Shown: positions 51,041-60,633, counted from the first letter of the stretch. The stretch is DNA of 64,000 bases from an uncultured Prevotellaceae bacterium (GCA_902790625.1 CADASP010000008.1:110761-174760); one strand, 5' to 3'. The notes: a model not told the origin generated them from the sequence alone. Translations and numbers: made by a program.

Positions 51041-51934
51041 ATGGCGAAGAAACAAATCTTGTGCATCGGCCACATCACCCACGACCGCATCATCACCCCC
51101 CTGATGCCCGACGGCATCGATTGTGCTGGTGGCACGGCTTACTACGTGGCCTGGGCCATGCACCATTTGCCCGCAAACGTGAGCTTTGGCGTTGTCACCG
51201 CCGTTGGCGACGACCTGAAGCACGAGGTGGAGCGATTGCGCCAGGCTGGCATCGACATCACCGACCTGGGCAGCCCCACCAGCGTATTCTTTGAGAACAA
51301 ATACGGCACCGACATCAACAGCCGCCAACAACGCGTGCTATCAAAGGCCGCTCCTTTCACCATCGAAGGCCTCAGCCAAGTTGAGGCCGACGTCTTCCAT
51401 CTGGGCACACTCCTCGTCGACGACTTCTCGCCCGAGGTGGTGGAGTACCTGGCTGGAAAGGGTCGCGTATGCGTGGATGTCCAAGGCTATCTGCGCGAAG
51501 TGCGCGGCCAGCAGGTGTATGCCGTCGACTGGCACGATAAGTTGCGCGTGCTGAAGCATACCGACATCCTGAAGGTGAACGAGCACGAGGTGGATGTGCT
51601 CACCGATGGCGAGAAAGACCTGCGCCGTGCCGCCCGGCTCATCCATTCATGGGGGGTGCGCGAGGTACTCATCACGTTGGGCAGCTTTGGAAGCATCATC
51701 TACGACGGCAACCGGTATTTCGAGATACCCGGCTTCCCGCCGCGCCGAGTGGTGGATGCCACTGGCTGTGGCGACACCTACGCCGCAGGCTACCTATACG
51801 CCCGTGCCCAAGGGGCTTCGTGCGAAGAAGCTGGAAGATTGGCTGCCGCCATGTGCACGTTGAAGCTGGAGCACACTGGTCCCTTCGATGCCGACATCGA
51901 GGCGGTAAGGGCGATTGAAAGAATGAAACCATAA
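51041..51934 (+). CDS. PfkB-family carbohydrate kinase
   Basis: The 297-aa ribokinase-like kinase shows the N-terminal GGTAYYVAWAMHHL (sugar-binding signature) and the C-terminal DATGCGDTYAAGYLYAR with the catalytic Asp and anion hole. The substrate (ribose, fructose, adenosine or another sugar) cannot be told from the motifs. It follows gpsA by 18 bases and precedes the DIP1984 gene by 12 bases, so all three are probably one transcript. Confidence 0.85.
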   Translation: MAKKQILCIGHITHDRIITPLMPDGIDCAGGTAYYVAWAMHHLPANVSFGVVTAVGDDLKHEVERLRQAGIDITDLGSPTSVFFENKYGTDINSRQQRVLSKAAPFTIEGLSQVEADVFHLGTLLVDDFSPEVVEYLAGKGRVCVDVQGYLREVRGQQVYAVDWHDKLRVLKHTDILKVNEHEVDVLTDGEKDLRRAARLIHSWGVREVLITLGSFGSIIYDGNRYFEIPGFPPRRVVDATGCGDTYAAGYLYARAQGASCEEAGRLAAAMCTLKLEHTGPFDADIEAVRAIERMKP

Positions 51935-51946
51935 AAGACGCACGAT

Positions 51947-52408
51947 ATGAAATTAGCAGAAGCATTAAGCATCCGCAAGGATTTGCAAAAGCGCATCCAG
52001 CAACTGGGGACGCGCATTCAAAACAATGTGAAAGTGCAGGAAGGTGACGAGCCTTCGGAGCAACCGACCGAGCTGATGAAAGAACTTGACTCGTGTCTGA
52101 AGCAGCTGGAACAGCTCATCTGGCGCATCAACGCCACCAACATGCAGACCGTCGACGCCACAGGCACAACCCTCACGCAACTCATGGCCCGCAAGGATGT
52201 GCTCACCATGCGCATCGGAGCCTTGCGCAATGCCTTCGATGCGGCATCCGCCGGACAAGACCGCTACTCGCGCTCCGAAATCAAAATGGTGACGGTGGTC
52301 GATGTGAAAGCGCTCCGCAAGCAAATCGACGACTATTCAGCACAGTTGCGAAAGCTCGACATCGAGATTCAGTCGCTCAACTTCCAGACCGAACTGCTGG
52401 AGGTTTAG
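51947..52408 (+). CDS. DIP1984 (septicolysin-like) family protein
   Basis: The 153-aa, all-helical protein follows the family pattern: MKLAEALSIRKDLQKRIQQL, NNVKVQEGDEPSEQP, LEQLIWRINATN and TQLMARKDVLTMRIGALR. It is a coiled-coil-rich cytosolic protein of unknown function. The name septicolysin is historical and no haemolytic activity should be assumed. Confidence 0.8.
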   Translation: MKLAEALSIRKDLQKRIQQLGTRIQNNVKVQEGDEPSEQPTELMKELDSCLKQLEQLIWRINATNMQTVDATGTTLTQLMARKDVLTMRIGALRNAFDAASAGQDRYSRSEIKMVTVVDVKALRKQIDDYSAQLRKLDIEIQSLNFQTELLEV

Positions 52409-52651
52409 CTTCACGTCTTATCAATCTTTAGTTCAACAACTTCTCCCTACAGGCATCCACACACGCAGGGCGAGTCGGAAAAAAAAATCGTATTGCTCGC
52501 TGTCAGGAGCCGGCAGCACCCGTCTTTCTGAAAAGAAGATGCACGGCGCAGGCTCAGCACGCTTGCACTCGAATACACGGCGCACGGCGCATTTCGCACT
52601 ACCTACCGACTGACTGTGAGTGATGGATGCCTTTTCTTATGCACTTCATCA

Positions 52652-53296
52652 TCATGCCACGCGCATCTGTTGCAGCAACTCGCGCTGGCGGGGCGACAAC
52701 GTGGTAGGCAACGTCACCTGATAGGTGAGGATGAGGTCGTTGCCACCCTGCCCCTTTCCGCGCAACCTGACCTTTTGACCGGGTTGCGTGCCGGGCTTCA
52801 CCTTCAGGCGCAACTTCTGCCCATCTGGCAGACCCACCATCACCTCGCCACCCAGCAAGGCGGTGTACATGTCGATGGTGATGGATGCCTCCGACTCGCG
52901 AGGCTGCGATGCCGAGCGGCCAAAGCCAGTAGCACCAGCCCCACGATTGCCAAAGAGATGCTCGAAGAAAGAGCTGAAGCCACCACCTTGGAAACCTGAG
53001 AAGTCGAAGCCCCCAAACGTCGAGTCGCCTCCGCCACGGAAGCCTCCCCCACTCTGCTGTCCTTGTTCCGCCTCGCGCCATTGCTCGCCATACTGGTCGT
53101 AGAGCTTACGCTTCTCAGCGTCGCCTATCACCTCGTATGCCTCGTTCAGCGCCTGAAACTTGGCTTTCGCCTTCGGGTCGTCGGGATGCAGGTCGGGATG
53201 AAACTGCTTGGCACGCTTCAAGTAGGCCTTCTTCACGTCGGCCTGGGCTATGTCTTTAGAAACTCCCAAAATTTTGTAATAATCGATGAATGCCAT
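52652..53296 (-). CDS. Short DnaJ-type co-chaperone with one C-terminal substrate domain
   Basis: The 214-aa protein starts at [12 protein letters not shown] (53296), after an AAGGAG site. The J-domain (1-68) has FHPDLHPDD with the HPD needed to stimulate DnaK. A Gly/Phe-rich linker follows ([20 protein letters not shown]). Only one C-terminal beta domain remains ([18 protein letters not shown] ... RLRGKGQGG), equivalent to CTD-II of CbpA. It lacks the zinc finger and CTD-I, so it is about 90 residues shorter than CbpA. It is probably functional as a reduced J-protein. Confidence 0.83.
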   Translation of the reverse strand: MAFIDYYKILGVSKDIAQADVKKAYLKRAKQFHPDLHPDDPKAKAKFQALNEAYEVIGDAEKRKLYDQYGEQWREAEQGQQSGGGFRGGGDSTFGGFDFSGFQGGGFSSFFEHLFGNRGAGATGFGRSASQPRESEASITIDMYTALLGGEVMVGLPDGQKLRLKVKPGTQPGQKVRLRGKGQGGNDLILTYQVTLPTTLSPRQRELLQQMRVA

Positions 53297-53412
53297 ATTC
53301 TTCGTCTCCTTTCTTTTATTATAAAAGCAGCAATTTCCGTGCCGAAGAAATGGTTTTTCACCCATATCTGCCACTTTAACCTGGCTTTTGCTCATTTTTT
53401 CAACTTCTTTTC

Positions 53413-53443
53413 TTGGTTGTCTGCCCCAAACTTGCTATCTTTG
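53413..53443 (+). promoter_or_regulatory. Promoter of the helicase gene
   Basis: TTGG at 53413, 20 bases, then TATCTTTG at 53436-53443; the ATG is 41 bases downstream. Confidence 0.7.
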
Positions 53444-53484
53444 CATCCATCATTCGCAAGAGTCACCAACCCACTCCCAAAAAC

Positions 53485-55638
53485 ATGGAAAGAAACAACG
53501 AGCTGCGACTGGCGTGGGACTTTGTAGAAAACACCGGGCGCAGCATCTTCCTCACTGGCAAGGCAGGCACGGGCAAGACCACCTTTCTGAAGACGCTGGT
53601 GCAACGCTCGCGCAAGCGCCCCATCGTGGTGGCCCCCACGGGCGTGGCCGCCATCAACGCCGGCGGCGTCACCATCCACTCGTTCTTCCAGCTTCCCCTG
53701 ACGCCCCATGTGCCTGGGGCGAAGGTGGAGAGCAAGTTCGACTTCAGTCGCGAGAAGCGAAAAATCATCGCTTCGGTCGACTTGCTCATCATCGACGAGA
53801 TATCGATGGTGCGCAGCGACCAGCTCGACGCCATCGACGTGGTGCTGCGCCGTTTTCGCGACCATGGACTCCCCTTCGGCGGCGTGCAGCTGCTGATGAT
53901 TGGCGACTTGGCACAACTGACACCCGTGGTGACACCCGAAGACGAGCGCATGCTAAAACCCTACTACGACACACCCTACTTCTTTGGCTCGAAAGCTTTG
54001 CAACAGATTGACTACGTGACCATTCAGCTCGAGCACGTCTACCGCCAGCAAGACCTCTCGTTCATCGACATTCTCAACCAGGTGCGCACGGGGCATCCCT
54101 CGCAGCAAGCCCTCGACATGCTCAACAGCAGGGTGGCAGCGCGCACACCGCCCGATGGCGCCATACGCCTAACCACCCACAACCAGCTGGCCAACTTCTA
54201 CAACGAGTCGCAGCTGCAACAGATTCAGTCGAAGGCGTTTATGTTCAAGGCGAAGATTGAAGGCACCTTCCCCGACTACTCCTACCCCACGGCCGACACG
54301 CTGGTGCTGAAACGCGACGCTCAGGTGATGTTTGTGAAGAACGACCCATCGGGCAAGCACCTCTATTACAACGGGCGCATAGGCCACGTGACGTATGTAG
54401 ACCAGAACAAGATTCTGGTGCTCTGTGAGGGCGACACCGAGGCCATCGAAGTGGAGCCGCTACAATGGGACAACTCGCGCTACACACTGAACGAGAAGAC
54501 GCGTGAGATTGAAAACGAGGTGATAGGCACTTTCACACAGTACCCCCTGCGCCTGGCATGGGCCATCACCATCCACAAGAGCCAAGGGCTGACCTTCGAC
54601 CGTGCCATCATCGATGCCAACCAGTCGTTTGCCCCCGGCCAAGTGTATGTGGCCCTGAGCCGCTGCCGCACCCTGCAGGGGCTGACGCTCTCGGCACCAC
54701 TGGAGCCACGCGCCGTGATGAGCGACGTCGCCGTGGGCAGCTACATGACCAAGCAGCACGAAGAGGCACAACGCAGCATCGGCATGCTACCACAGCTGAA
54801 ACAGGAGTACGAGCGACAGCTGCTGATACGGCTCTTTGACTTTCGGCAACTGATACAGCTGCAAGAGCAGATGGTGCGCATCTTTGCCGAATACTTCTAC
54901 CACAGCCATGCTCAGCTGAAGCAGTTGCACGACCAGGCAATGATGGCCCTGCAGCAACGTGTGGCCACGGTGGCCACCAAATGGCAGCAGCTGATACTGT
55001 CGATGACCATCGAACAACTGCATGCCCCCGACTTCTTGGACCGCGTGAAGCGCAGCGCCGACTATTTTGCCGACACGCTGAAGGAAATACTGGAAAAACC
55101 CCTGGAACTGTCGGCCAAAGTGGAGACGAAGAACAAGCAGGCCATCCGCCGCTTAGGCAACACCCTGCCCGACCTGCGCCAGACATGGATGGGATGCCGC
55201 TTCCTGCTCACGAAGATTGCCGAGCGGGGCTTCAGCGTCGACATCTATCTGAAAGAGAAGCAGATGTCGATGCTCGATGCCATCGATGAGCAGGCCATCA
55301 AGCCCAAACGACCAAACAACAAAACAACCAAACGACCAAACGACCAAAAGCCCAAGACATGGGAGGTGAGTCTGCAGCTGTATAAGCAAGGATTGAAACC
55401 CGACCTCATCGCCCACGACAGAGGGCTGAACATTGGCACCATCATCGGCCACCTGTCGAGGTATGTTGCCTCACACCAAGTGGACTTCAACGACTTGGTG
55501 CCGCTGGAGCATCAAAAAGCCATACGCCGCATACTGCGTATGACGGGCAAGGAAGAAAACCTTGCGGCCATCAAGACGCTATGCCCGCCCGACGTGAGCT
55601 ACGAAGAGATACGCCTGATGATGAATGCACCAGAATAG
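53485..55638 (+). CDS. SF1B (Pif1/RecD-like) helicase with C-terminal helix-turn-helix
   Basis: The 717-aa protein has Walker A TGKAGTGKTTFL (about 23-34), APTGVAAINAGGVTIHSF (motif Ia), LLIIDEISMV (motif II), MIGDLAQLTPV (motif III), and RLAWAITIHKSQGLTFD with YVALSRCRTLQGL (motifs V and VI), the Pif1/Dda class of 5'-3' DNA helicases. A long helical region follows, then a Lys/Asn/Pro linker encoded by repeated ACGACCAAA, and a C-terminal HTH_40-like domain (YKQGLKPDLIAHDRGLNIGTIIGHL) as in RecQ-associated modules. It likely unwinds DNA during repair or replication. Confidence 0.88.
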   Translation: MERNNELRLAWDFVENTGRSIFLTGKAGTGKTTFLKTLVQRSRKRPIVVAPTGVAAINAGGVTIHSFFQLPLTPHVPGAKVESKFDFSREKRKIIASVDLLIIDEISMVRSDQLDAIDVVLRRFRDHGLPFGGVQLLMIGDLAQLTPVVTPEDERMLKPYYDTPYFFGSKALQQIDYVTIQLEHVYRQQDLSFIDILNQVRTGHPSQQALDMLNSRVAARTPPDGAIRLTTHNQLANFYNESQLQQIQSKAFMFKAKIEGTFPDYSYPTADTLVLKRDAQVMFVKNDPSGKHLYYNGRIGHVTYVDQNKILVLCEGDTEAIEVEPLQWDNSRYTLNEKTREIENEVIGTFTQYPLRLAWAITIHKSQGLTFDRAIIDANQSFAPGQVYVALSRCRTLQGLTLSAPLEPRAVMSDVAVGSYMTKQHEEAQRSIGMLPQLKQEYERQLLIRLFDFRQLIQLQEQMVRIFAEYFYHSHAQLKQLHDQAMMALQQRVATVATKWQQLILSMTIEQLHAPDFLDRVKRSADYFADTLKEILEKPLELSAKVETKNKQAIRRLGNTLPDLRQTWMGCRFLLTKIAERGFSVDIYLKEKQMSMLDAIDEQAIKPKRPNNKTTKRPNDQKPKTWEVSLQLYKQGLKPDLIAHDRGLNIGTIIGHLSRYVASHQVDFNDLVPLEHQKAIRRILRMTGKEENLAAIKTLCPPDVSYEEIRLMMNAPE

Positions 55639-55998
55639 GCCGAGCGAAGCACATCAAATGCCCCCCCAAAAAGAAGGAGCACGACTTTCCAAAATTTGGC
55701 GTTGACTTTTTGAAAAAAGGCGTTGACTTTTTAAAATTTGGCGTTGACTTTTTAAAATTTGGCGTTGACTTTTTGGAGCCATGCGTTGAGATGCTAAAAA
55801 ACGAGTTCAGCAAGTATGGAAACAGGTGCCCCATTTGATGTACCCACTTCTTGTGGAGAATCATTTACCGTAGCGACGGACACCCAAGTTTGTTAGCAAA
55901 CGGAAGAAGCCACTTCTGCAACGCGAACAGACTTGAAGGGCTGTTCCTACGGTGGGCGTAGGATTGAATAAAAAGATATAATCATAAATACAAGAAAC
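55639..55998. other. Gene-free stretch with 21-bp tandem array
   Basis: Apart from the four-unit array at 55698-55774 I see no gene here. Short CCTACGGTGGGCGTAGG forms a small hairpin near 55948. Confidence 0.65.
55698..55774. repeat. Tandem 21-bp repeat, four units of GGCGTTGACTTTTT
   Basis: Copies start at 55698, 55719, 55740 and 55761 with an exact 21-bp period; three are preceded by AAAATTT. The complement of the array at 13969-14022. Confidence 0.88.
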
Positions 55999-56358
55999 AT
56001 GAAACCTATTATATTAATAATGTGTAGCGCCATAGCCTTTGCGGCCTGCACCAGCAAACTGAAGAAAGAGAACGAAGCCCTGCGCAATGACATCGACCAG
56101 CGCCGCCAAGCACTGACCGAAAAGGTGGCCCACGAGCTGGAGGACGCCCGCCGAGAGCTGGCCCGCACCGACAGTCTGCTGGAGCTGGCCCGCGCCGAGC
56201 ACGATTCGCTGCACCAGTGGGTGATGAGCCACGCCACGACGCTCAACGACCAGTCGGAGCCGGTAATGCGCCTGAACCAGCTGCGGCAGCGCCGCGACTC
56301 ATTGCAAGTGGAGTTCGAAAAGCAAGCGCACAAAGTGAAGTTCTATCTCAGAAAGTGA
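55999..56358 (+). CDS. Small coiled-coil lipoprotein
   Basis: The 119-aa protein has a signal peptide with lipobox FAAC (Cys17) followed by a continuous charged helix with heptad-like Leu/Ala spacing (KKENEALRNDIDQRRQAL ... LEDARRELARTDSLLELA). It is likely a lipid-anchored periplasmic coiled coil. The family is not recognised and there is no clear partner. Confidence 0.75.
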   Translation: MKPIILIMCSAIAFAACTSKLKKENEALRNDIDQRRQALTEKVAHELEDARRELARTDSLLELARAEHDSLHQWVMSHATTLNDQSEPVMRLNQLRQRRDSLQVEFEKQAHKVKFYLRK

Positions 56359-56420
56359 CTTTTCGCCACCGTAAAGGAAAGAAAAATCGTTTTTTCTTTC
56401 CTTTTCTCTCACTTATTTCG

Positions 56421-56428
56421 TAACTTTG
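56421..56428 (+). promoter_or_regulatory. -7 promoter element of the DUF1599-DoxX-tpiA series
   Basis: TAACTTTG then CACCC, only ten bases before the ATG at 56439, so the leader would be a few nucleotides. Confidence 0.68.
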
Positions 56429-56438
56429 CACCCAAATT

Positions 56439-56999
56439 ATGGACAAATTCGACAAGACCAATCAGGAGTTCGAAGCCGCCATCGCCGAATGCCGCCAGCT
56501 CTTCGAGCACAAGTTGCACGACTACAGGGCATCGTGGCGCATTCTGCGCCCACAGTCGCTCACCGACCAGCTCTTCATCAAGGCCAAGCGCATACGCCAG
56601 CTGGAACTCACAGGCGAGTCGCTCGTGGGCGAAGGCATCAGGCCCGAATTCATCGGACTGGTGAACTACGGCATCGTGGGGCTGATACAGCTGGAGCGTG
56701 GCTTTGCCGACACCGTTGACATCAGCAACGCCGAGGCCATGCATCTCTACGACCGATACGCTGCGGAGGCACTACAGCTGATGAAGCGCAAGAACCACGA
56801 CTATGACGAGGCGTGGCGAGGCATGCGCGTGAGCAGCTATACCGACCTGATACTCACCAAGATTGAGCGCGTGAAAGAGATGGAAGACTTGAACCTAAAA
56901 GGCGACAGCGCAAAAGTGAGTGAAGGCATCGATGCCAACTATATGGACATCATCAACTACTCGGTGTTCGCACTGATAAAATTGAAGACTGAAAATTGA
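56439..56999 (+). CDS. DUF1599-family protein
   Basis: The 186-aa helical protein contains two similar halves: FEHKLHDYRASWRILRPQSLTDQLFIKAKRI and KRKNHDYDEAWRGMRVSSYTDLILTKIERV. This internal duplication is typical of DUF1599, found mainly in Bacteroidetes upstream of a DoxX protein and tpiA. The function is unknown. The gene has its own promoter and starts the series that runs to folE. Confidence 0.88.
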   Translation: MDKFDKTNQEFEAAIAECRQLFEHKLHDYRASWRILRPQSLTDQLFIKAKRIRQLELTGESLVGEGIRPEFIGLVNYGIVGLIQLERGFADTVDISNAEAMHLYDRYAAEALQLMKRKNHDYDEAWRGMRVSSYTDLILTKIERVKEMEDLNLKGDSAKVSEGIDANYMDIINYSVFALIKLKTEN

Positions 57000-57067
57000 A
57001 CGTTTTCATGAAGCCAAGAGCATAGGACAAGCGTGCTTGGAGTATGCCGAGGCAAAGAAAAGGTCGA

Positions 57068-58306
57068 ATGGAATTCAAGCTCGATAAGAAGGTGGCCATG
57101 GGTGCAGTGGTGAACATCTGCCGGTTGGTGCTGGCGGTGGTGTTCATCCTATCAGGGTTCGTCAAAGCTGTCGACCCGCTGGGAACGCAGTATAAGATTG
57201 ACGATTACTTAGAGGCCATGGGAATGGCCGAGATGCTGCCTTCGATGGTGACACTCGCGCTGAGCGTGGCGCAGTCGGCATTCGAGTTCTGCCTGGGCAT
57301 CTTCATGCTCTTCGCCATTAGGCGCCGACTCACGTCGCGCCTGGTGCTCATCGTGATGCTGCTGATGACACCGCTCACGCTGTGGCTGGCACTGACCAAC
57401 CCCATCAGCGACTGCGGGTGCTTTGGCGACGCACTGGTGCTCACCAACTGGCAGACGTTCTGGAAAAACGTGGTGCTGCTGGTCATGGCCATCGTGGTGG
57501 CATGGAAGCCACTGAAGATGTTCCGCTTTGTGAGCCGCACCAACCAGTGGATTGTCATCAACTACACGGTGCTCTTTGTGCTGGCCGTGTCGCTGTGGAG
57601 CCTCTACGACCTGCCGCAGTTCGACTTCCGCCCCTATCGCATCGGCACCGACCTCGCACAGGGATGGCAGAAGATGATGGATGGCGAAGAGTCGCCCTAC
57701 GCCGACCTCTTCATAGAGAAAGTGGACAACCACGAGGACATCACCGAGCAGGTGCTCACCGACGAGAGCTACAATTTCCTGCTCGTGGCACCCTATCTCG
57801 ACCATGCCGACGACTCGCGCTTCGACCTTATCAACGAGCTCTACGAATATGCGCAAGACCACCAATACGGCTTCTACTGTCTCACCTCGAGCCTCCAGGA
57901 GAGCATCGACCGGTGGCGCGACATGACCGGGGCCGAATACCCCTTCTGCTTCACCGACGGCACACTGCTGAAGACGGTGGTGCGCAGCAATCCAGGGCTG
58001 GTGCTGCTCAAGCAGGGCGTCGTCATTGGCAAGTGGAGCCACAACCGTCTGCCCAACATCGAGCCTGCCCAGCAGTCGCTGCCGCTGGAGCAACTGCCCA
58101 TAGGCAGCATCAACGCCGACTCGACGGCCACAAAGATCGTGCGCCTGATGCTGTGGTTTGCCTTGCCTCTGGCATTGCTCTCCATCGCCGACCGCACATG
58201 GATGTGGACCCGCTGGCTACGACGCCGCAAGCATGGCTCCAGCAGTCCCGAACAATCCCAACAAGACCCAAACAATCCCAATCAAATAAAACAACAAGAA
58301 AAATGA
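57068..58306 (+). CDS. DoxX/MauE-like membrane protein with soluble C-terminal region
   Basis: The 412-aa protein has about four N-terminal membrane helices with [18 protein letters not shown] and the [11 protein letters not shown] motif of the MauE/DoxX group, often linked to disulfide or redox maturation. Residues about 150-350 form a soluble periplasmic region whose pattern ([38 protein letters not shown]) resembles a thioredoxin fold without a CxxC pair. A final membrane helix and polar tail follow. It overlaps tpiA by four bases (ATGA). An in-frame ATG at 57044 would add eight residues. Confidence 0.8.
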   Translation: MEFKLDKKVAMGAVVNICRLVLAVVFILSGFVKAVDPLGTQYKIDDYLEAMGMAEMLPSMVTLALSVAQSAFEFCLGIFMLFAIRRRLTSRLVLIVMLLMTPLTLWLALTNPISDCGCFGDALVLTNWQTFWKNVVLLVMAIVVAWKPLKMFRFVSRTNQWIVINYTVLFVLAVSLWSLYDLPQFDFRPYRIGTDLAQGWQKMMDGEESPYADLFIEKVDNHEDITEQVLTDESYNFLLVAPYLDHADDSRFDLINELYEYAQDHQYGFYCLTSSLQESIDRWRDMTGAEYPFCFTDGTLLKTVVRSNPGLVLLKQGVVIGKWSHNRLPNIEPAQQSLPLEQLPIGSINADSTATKIVRLMLWFALPLALLSIADRTWMWTRWLRRRKHGSSSPEQSQQDPNNPNQIKQQEK

Positions 58307-59061
58307 GAAAGAAAATCGTAGCAGGAAACTGGAAGATGAACATGAATCTCCAGGATGGTATCGCTCTGGCAAAGGAGCTTAACGAGACACTGAAGGCCGA
58401 CAAGCCCAACTGCGGCGTTGTCATCTGCACCCCGTTCATTCATCTGGCCAGCATCGCACAGTTCCTCGACCAGGACATCATCGGTCTGGGTGCCGAGAAC
58501 TGCGCCGACAAAGAGAAAGGCGCCTACACGGGCGAAGTGAGTGCCGAGATGGTGAAGTCCACCGGAGCACAGTATGTCATTCTCGGCCATAGCGAGCGCC
58601 GCGAGTACTACAAAGAGACACCCGAGATTCTGCGTGAGAAGGTGCTGCTGGCACAGAAGCAGGGTCTGAAGGTGATCTTCTGCATCGGCGAGAGCAAGGA
58701 AGAGCGCTTGGCCAACAAGCAGAACGAAGTGGTGAAGGCCGAGCTGGAGGGCAGCGTCTTCAACCTCTCGGAAGAGGACTTCCGCAAGATTGTCATCGCC
58801 TACGAACCCATCTGGGCCATTGGCACAGGCCTCACCGCCACTGCCGACCAGGCCGAGGACATCCACGCCTACATCCGCAGCCTCATTGCCGAGAAGTACG
58901 GACAGGACGTTGCCGACGACACCACCATCCTCTATGGCGGCTCGTGCAAGGCCAGCAACGCGCCCGAACTCTTCGCCAAGCCCGACATCGACGGCGGACT
59001 CATCGGCGGAGCATCGCTCAAGGCTGCCGACTTCAAGGGCATCATCGACGCCTGGAAGTAA
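58303..59061 (+). CDS. tpiA: Triosephosphate isomerase
   Basis: The 252-aa enzyme interconverts dihydroxyacetone phosphate and glyceraldehyde 3-phosphate. The active-site residues are visible: NWKMN (Lys11 region), LGHSERR (His) and [11 protein letters not shown] (Glu), plus the phosphate-binding [10 protein letters not shown] and GLIGGASL. It is translationally coupled to the upstream membrane protein. Confidence 0.97.
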   Translation: MRKKIVAGNWKMNMNLQDGIALAKELNETLKADKPNCGVVICTPFIHLASIAQFLDQDIIGLGAENCADKEKGAYTGEVSAEMVKSTGAQYVILGHSERREYYKETPEILREKVLLAQKQGLKVIFCIGESKEERLANKQNEVVKAELEGSVFNLSEEDFRKIVIAYEPIWAIGTGLTATADQAEDIHAYIRSLIAEKYGQDVADDTTILYGGSCKASNAPELFAKPDIDGGLIGGASLKAADFKGIIDAWK

Positions 59062-59110
59062 AAGGACGCGGCTTGCGGACTAAAGAACAACGAATCATGT
59101 AGAATGAATA

Positions 59111-59815
59111 ATGAACAAAGAAGATATGCAAGACATCAACGATAGGGATCATAAGAGATGGATAGGGTTATTGACTTTATTCATTATTCATTTTACATTG
59201 TTCATCAGTCCCGTAGGGGCGCAGTCGTTCACACAGCGACTGCAGCAGAACACGGGCCGAGGCGGCGTCATCACGCTGCACCAAGATGCCGCCATCGACG
59301 AATTGGTGAACGGGAAGACGGTCACCCCACCGGCACCAACACGCCCCAAGAACAACCAAACAACACGTCAGCAGACCAACACTCAGCGCACCGACAACCA
59401 GCAGCGCACTGACAATCAGCAGCGAGCTGATAATCAGCAACGCACCGACAACCAACAGCGCGCTGACAACCGGCAGCAGAAAGACGAAATGACTACGCTG
59501 CGCGAACAAGAAGTAGCCACCGCCGACACCATTGTGCAGCCACGACGCACACGCCAGATAATGGGCTATCGCATCCAGGCCTTCGCCGGCGGAAAGACAC
59601 GCAACGACCGCCAGAAAGCCGAGCAAACGAAGAAGAACCTGGAAGCCCTCTTCCCTGGGCAGAAGGTCTACGTACACTTCTACTCTCCCCGATGGATTTG
59701 CCGCATGGGCAACTTCCGCACCATCACCGAAGCCAAGGAAATGCTCGACGAGGTAGTGCGCATGGGCTACGACTCAGCCACACTGGTGAGAGGAAAAATC
59801 ACCGTGCCCTACTAA
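59111..59815 (+). CDS. Secreted SPOR-domain protein with RTDNQQ repeats
   Basis: The 234-aa protein has a signal peptide (LLTLFIIHFTLFISPVGAQ), a Gln/Asn-rich region with five tandem copies of R(T/A)DNQQ (about residues 92-122, encoded by an 18-bp DNA repeat at about 59390-59480), and a C-terminal SPOR domain (GYRIQAFAGG ... ICRMGNFRTITEAKEMLDEV). SPOR domains bind denuded peptidoglycan at division sites. The repeat number may vary between strains. Confidence 0.85.
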   Translation: MNKEDMQDINDRDHKRWIGLLTLFIIHFTLFISPVGAQSFTQRLQQNTGRGGVITLHQDAAIDELVNGKTVTPPAPTRPKNNQTTRQQTNTQRTDNQQRTDNQQRADNQQRTDNQQRADNRQQKDEMTTLREQEVATADTIVQPRRTRQIMGYRIQAFAGGKTRNDRQKAEQTKKNLEALFPGQKVYVHFYSPRWICRMGNFRTITEAKEMLDEVVRMGYDSATLVRGKITVPY

Positions 59816-59830
59816 ACCAAGAAAAACACC

Positions 59831-60409
59831 ATGAATCCAGAGACTGAATACCGCGAAGGACTTGAAGAGCTGGCAACCCACTACCGCCAAGTGCTGGAAC
59901 TGCTGGGCGAAGACACTGAGCGAGAAGGGCTGTTGAAGACTCCCATGCGCGTGGCCAAGGCCATGCAGGTGCTCACACGAGGCTACACCATGGATGCCCA
60001 CAAGGTGCTCACCGACGCCCTCTTCAAGGAAGACTACTCGCAGATGGTCATCGTAAAGGACATCGACTTCTTCTCGCTATGCGAGCACCACATGCTGCCC
60101 TTCTACGGCAAGGTGCATGTGGCATACATCCCCAACGGATACATCACGGGACTCTCGAAGATTGCTCGCGTGGTCGACATCTACAGCCACCGCCTGCAGG
60201 TGCAGGAGCGCATGACGCTGCAAATCAAGGAGTGCATTGCAGAGACCCTTCACCCCCTGGGCGTGATGGTGGTGGTGGAGGCTCGCCACATGTGCATGCA
60301 GATGAGGGGCGTAGAGAAGCAGAACAGCATCACCACCACCAGCGAGGTGAGCGGCGTCTTCCATCAGGCCAAGACACGCCAGGAGTTCATGAACCTCATT
60401 TCACATTAA
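59831..60409 (+). CDS. folE: GTP cyclohydrolase I
   Basis: The 192-aa enzyme makes 7,8-dihydroneopterin triphosphate from GTP, the first step to folate. The zinc ligands are in [10 protein letters not shown] (Cys, His) and RHMCMQMRG (Cys). [26 protein letters not shown] and [12 protein letters not shown] are family signatures. It follows the SPOR gene by 15 bases and ends a long plus-strand series. Confidence 0.96.
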   Translation: MNPETEYREGLEELATHYRQVLELLGEDTEREGLLKTPMRVAKAMQVLTRGYTMDAHKVLTDALFKEDYSQMVIVKDIDFFSLCEHHMLPFYGKVHVAYIPNGYITGLSKIARVVDIYSHRLQVQERMTLQIKECIAETLHPLGVMVVVEARHMCMQMRGVEKQNSITTTSEVSGVFHQAKTRQEFMNLISH

Positions 60410-60410
60410 A

Positions 60411-60625
60411 AAAAAGACCCTCCCCCTACCCCTCCCTAAAGGGCGGGAAAGACCCTCCCCCTGCCCCTCCCTAAAGGGCGGAAAAGACCCTCCCCCCTAC
60501 CCCTCCCTAAAGGGCGGGGAGCATATAGTTTTGCTACCATTATTTCCAGTGGCAAGTCTATATACTCCCCGCCCTTTAGGGAGGGGTTGGGGGAGGGTCC
60601 GTGGGTCCGTTGTGGGAGGGTCTTT
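60411..60625. repeat. Triple REP-like repeat with inverted copy between folE and glnN
   Basis: GACCCTCCCCCTACCCCTCC-type units start at 60416, 60451 and 60486 (35-bp period), each with CTAAAGGGCGGG. An inverted copy lies at about 60567-60600. Together they can form a very stable stem between two convergent genes and may act as a bidirectional terminator. Confidence 0.85.
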
Positions 60626-60633
60626 CTTCTATT

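Noticed and set aside
52409..52651. Possible gene or RNA between the DIP1984 and DnaJ genes
   Set aside because: Short repeated CACGGCGCA words are visible, but there is no ORF, promoter pair or clear stem.
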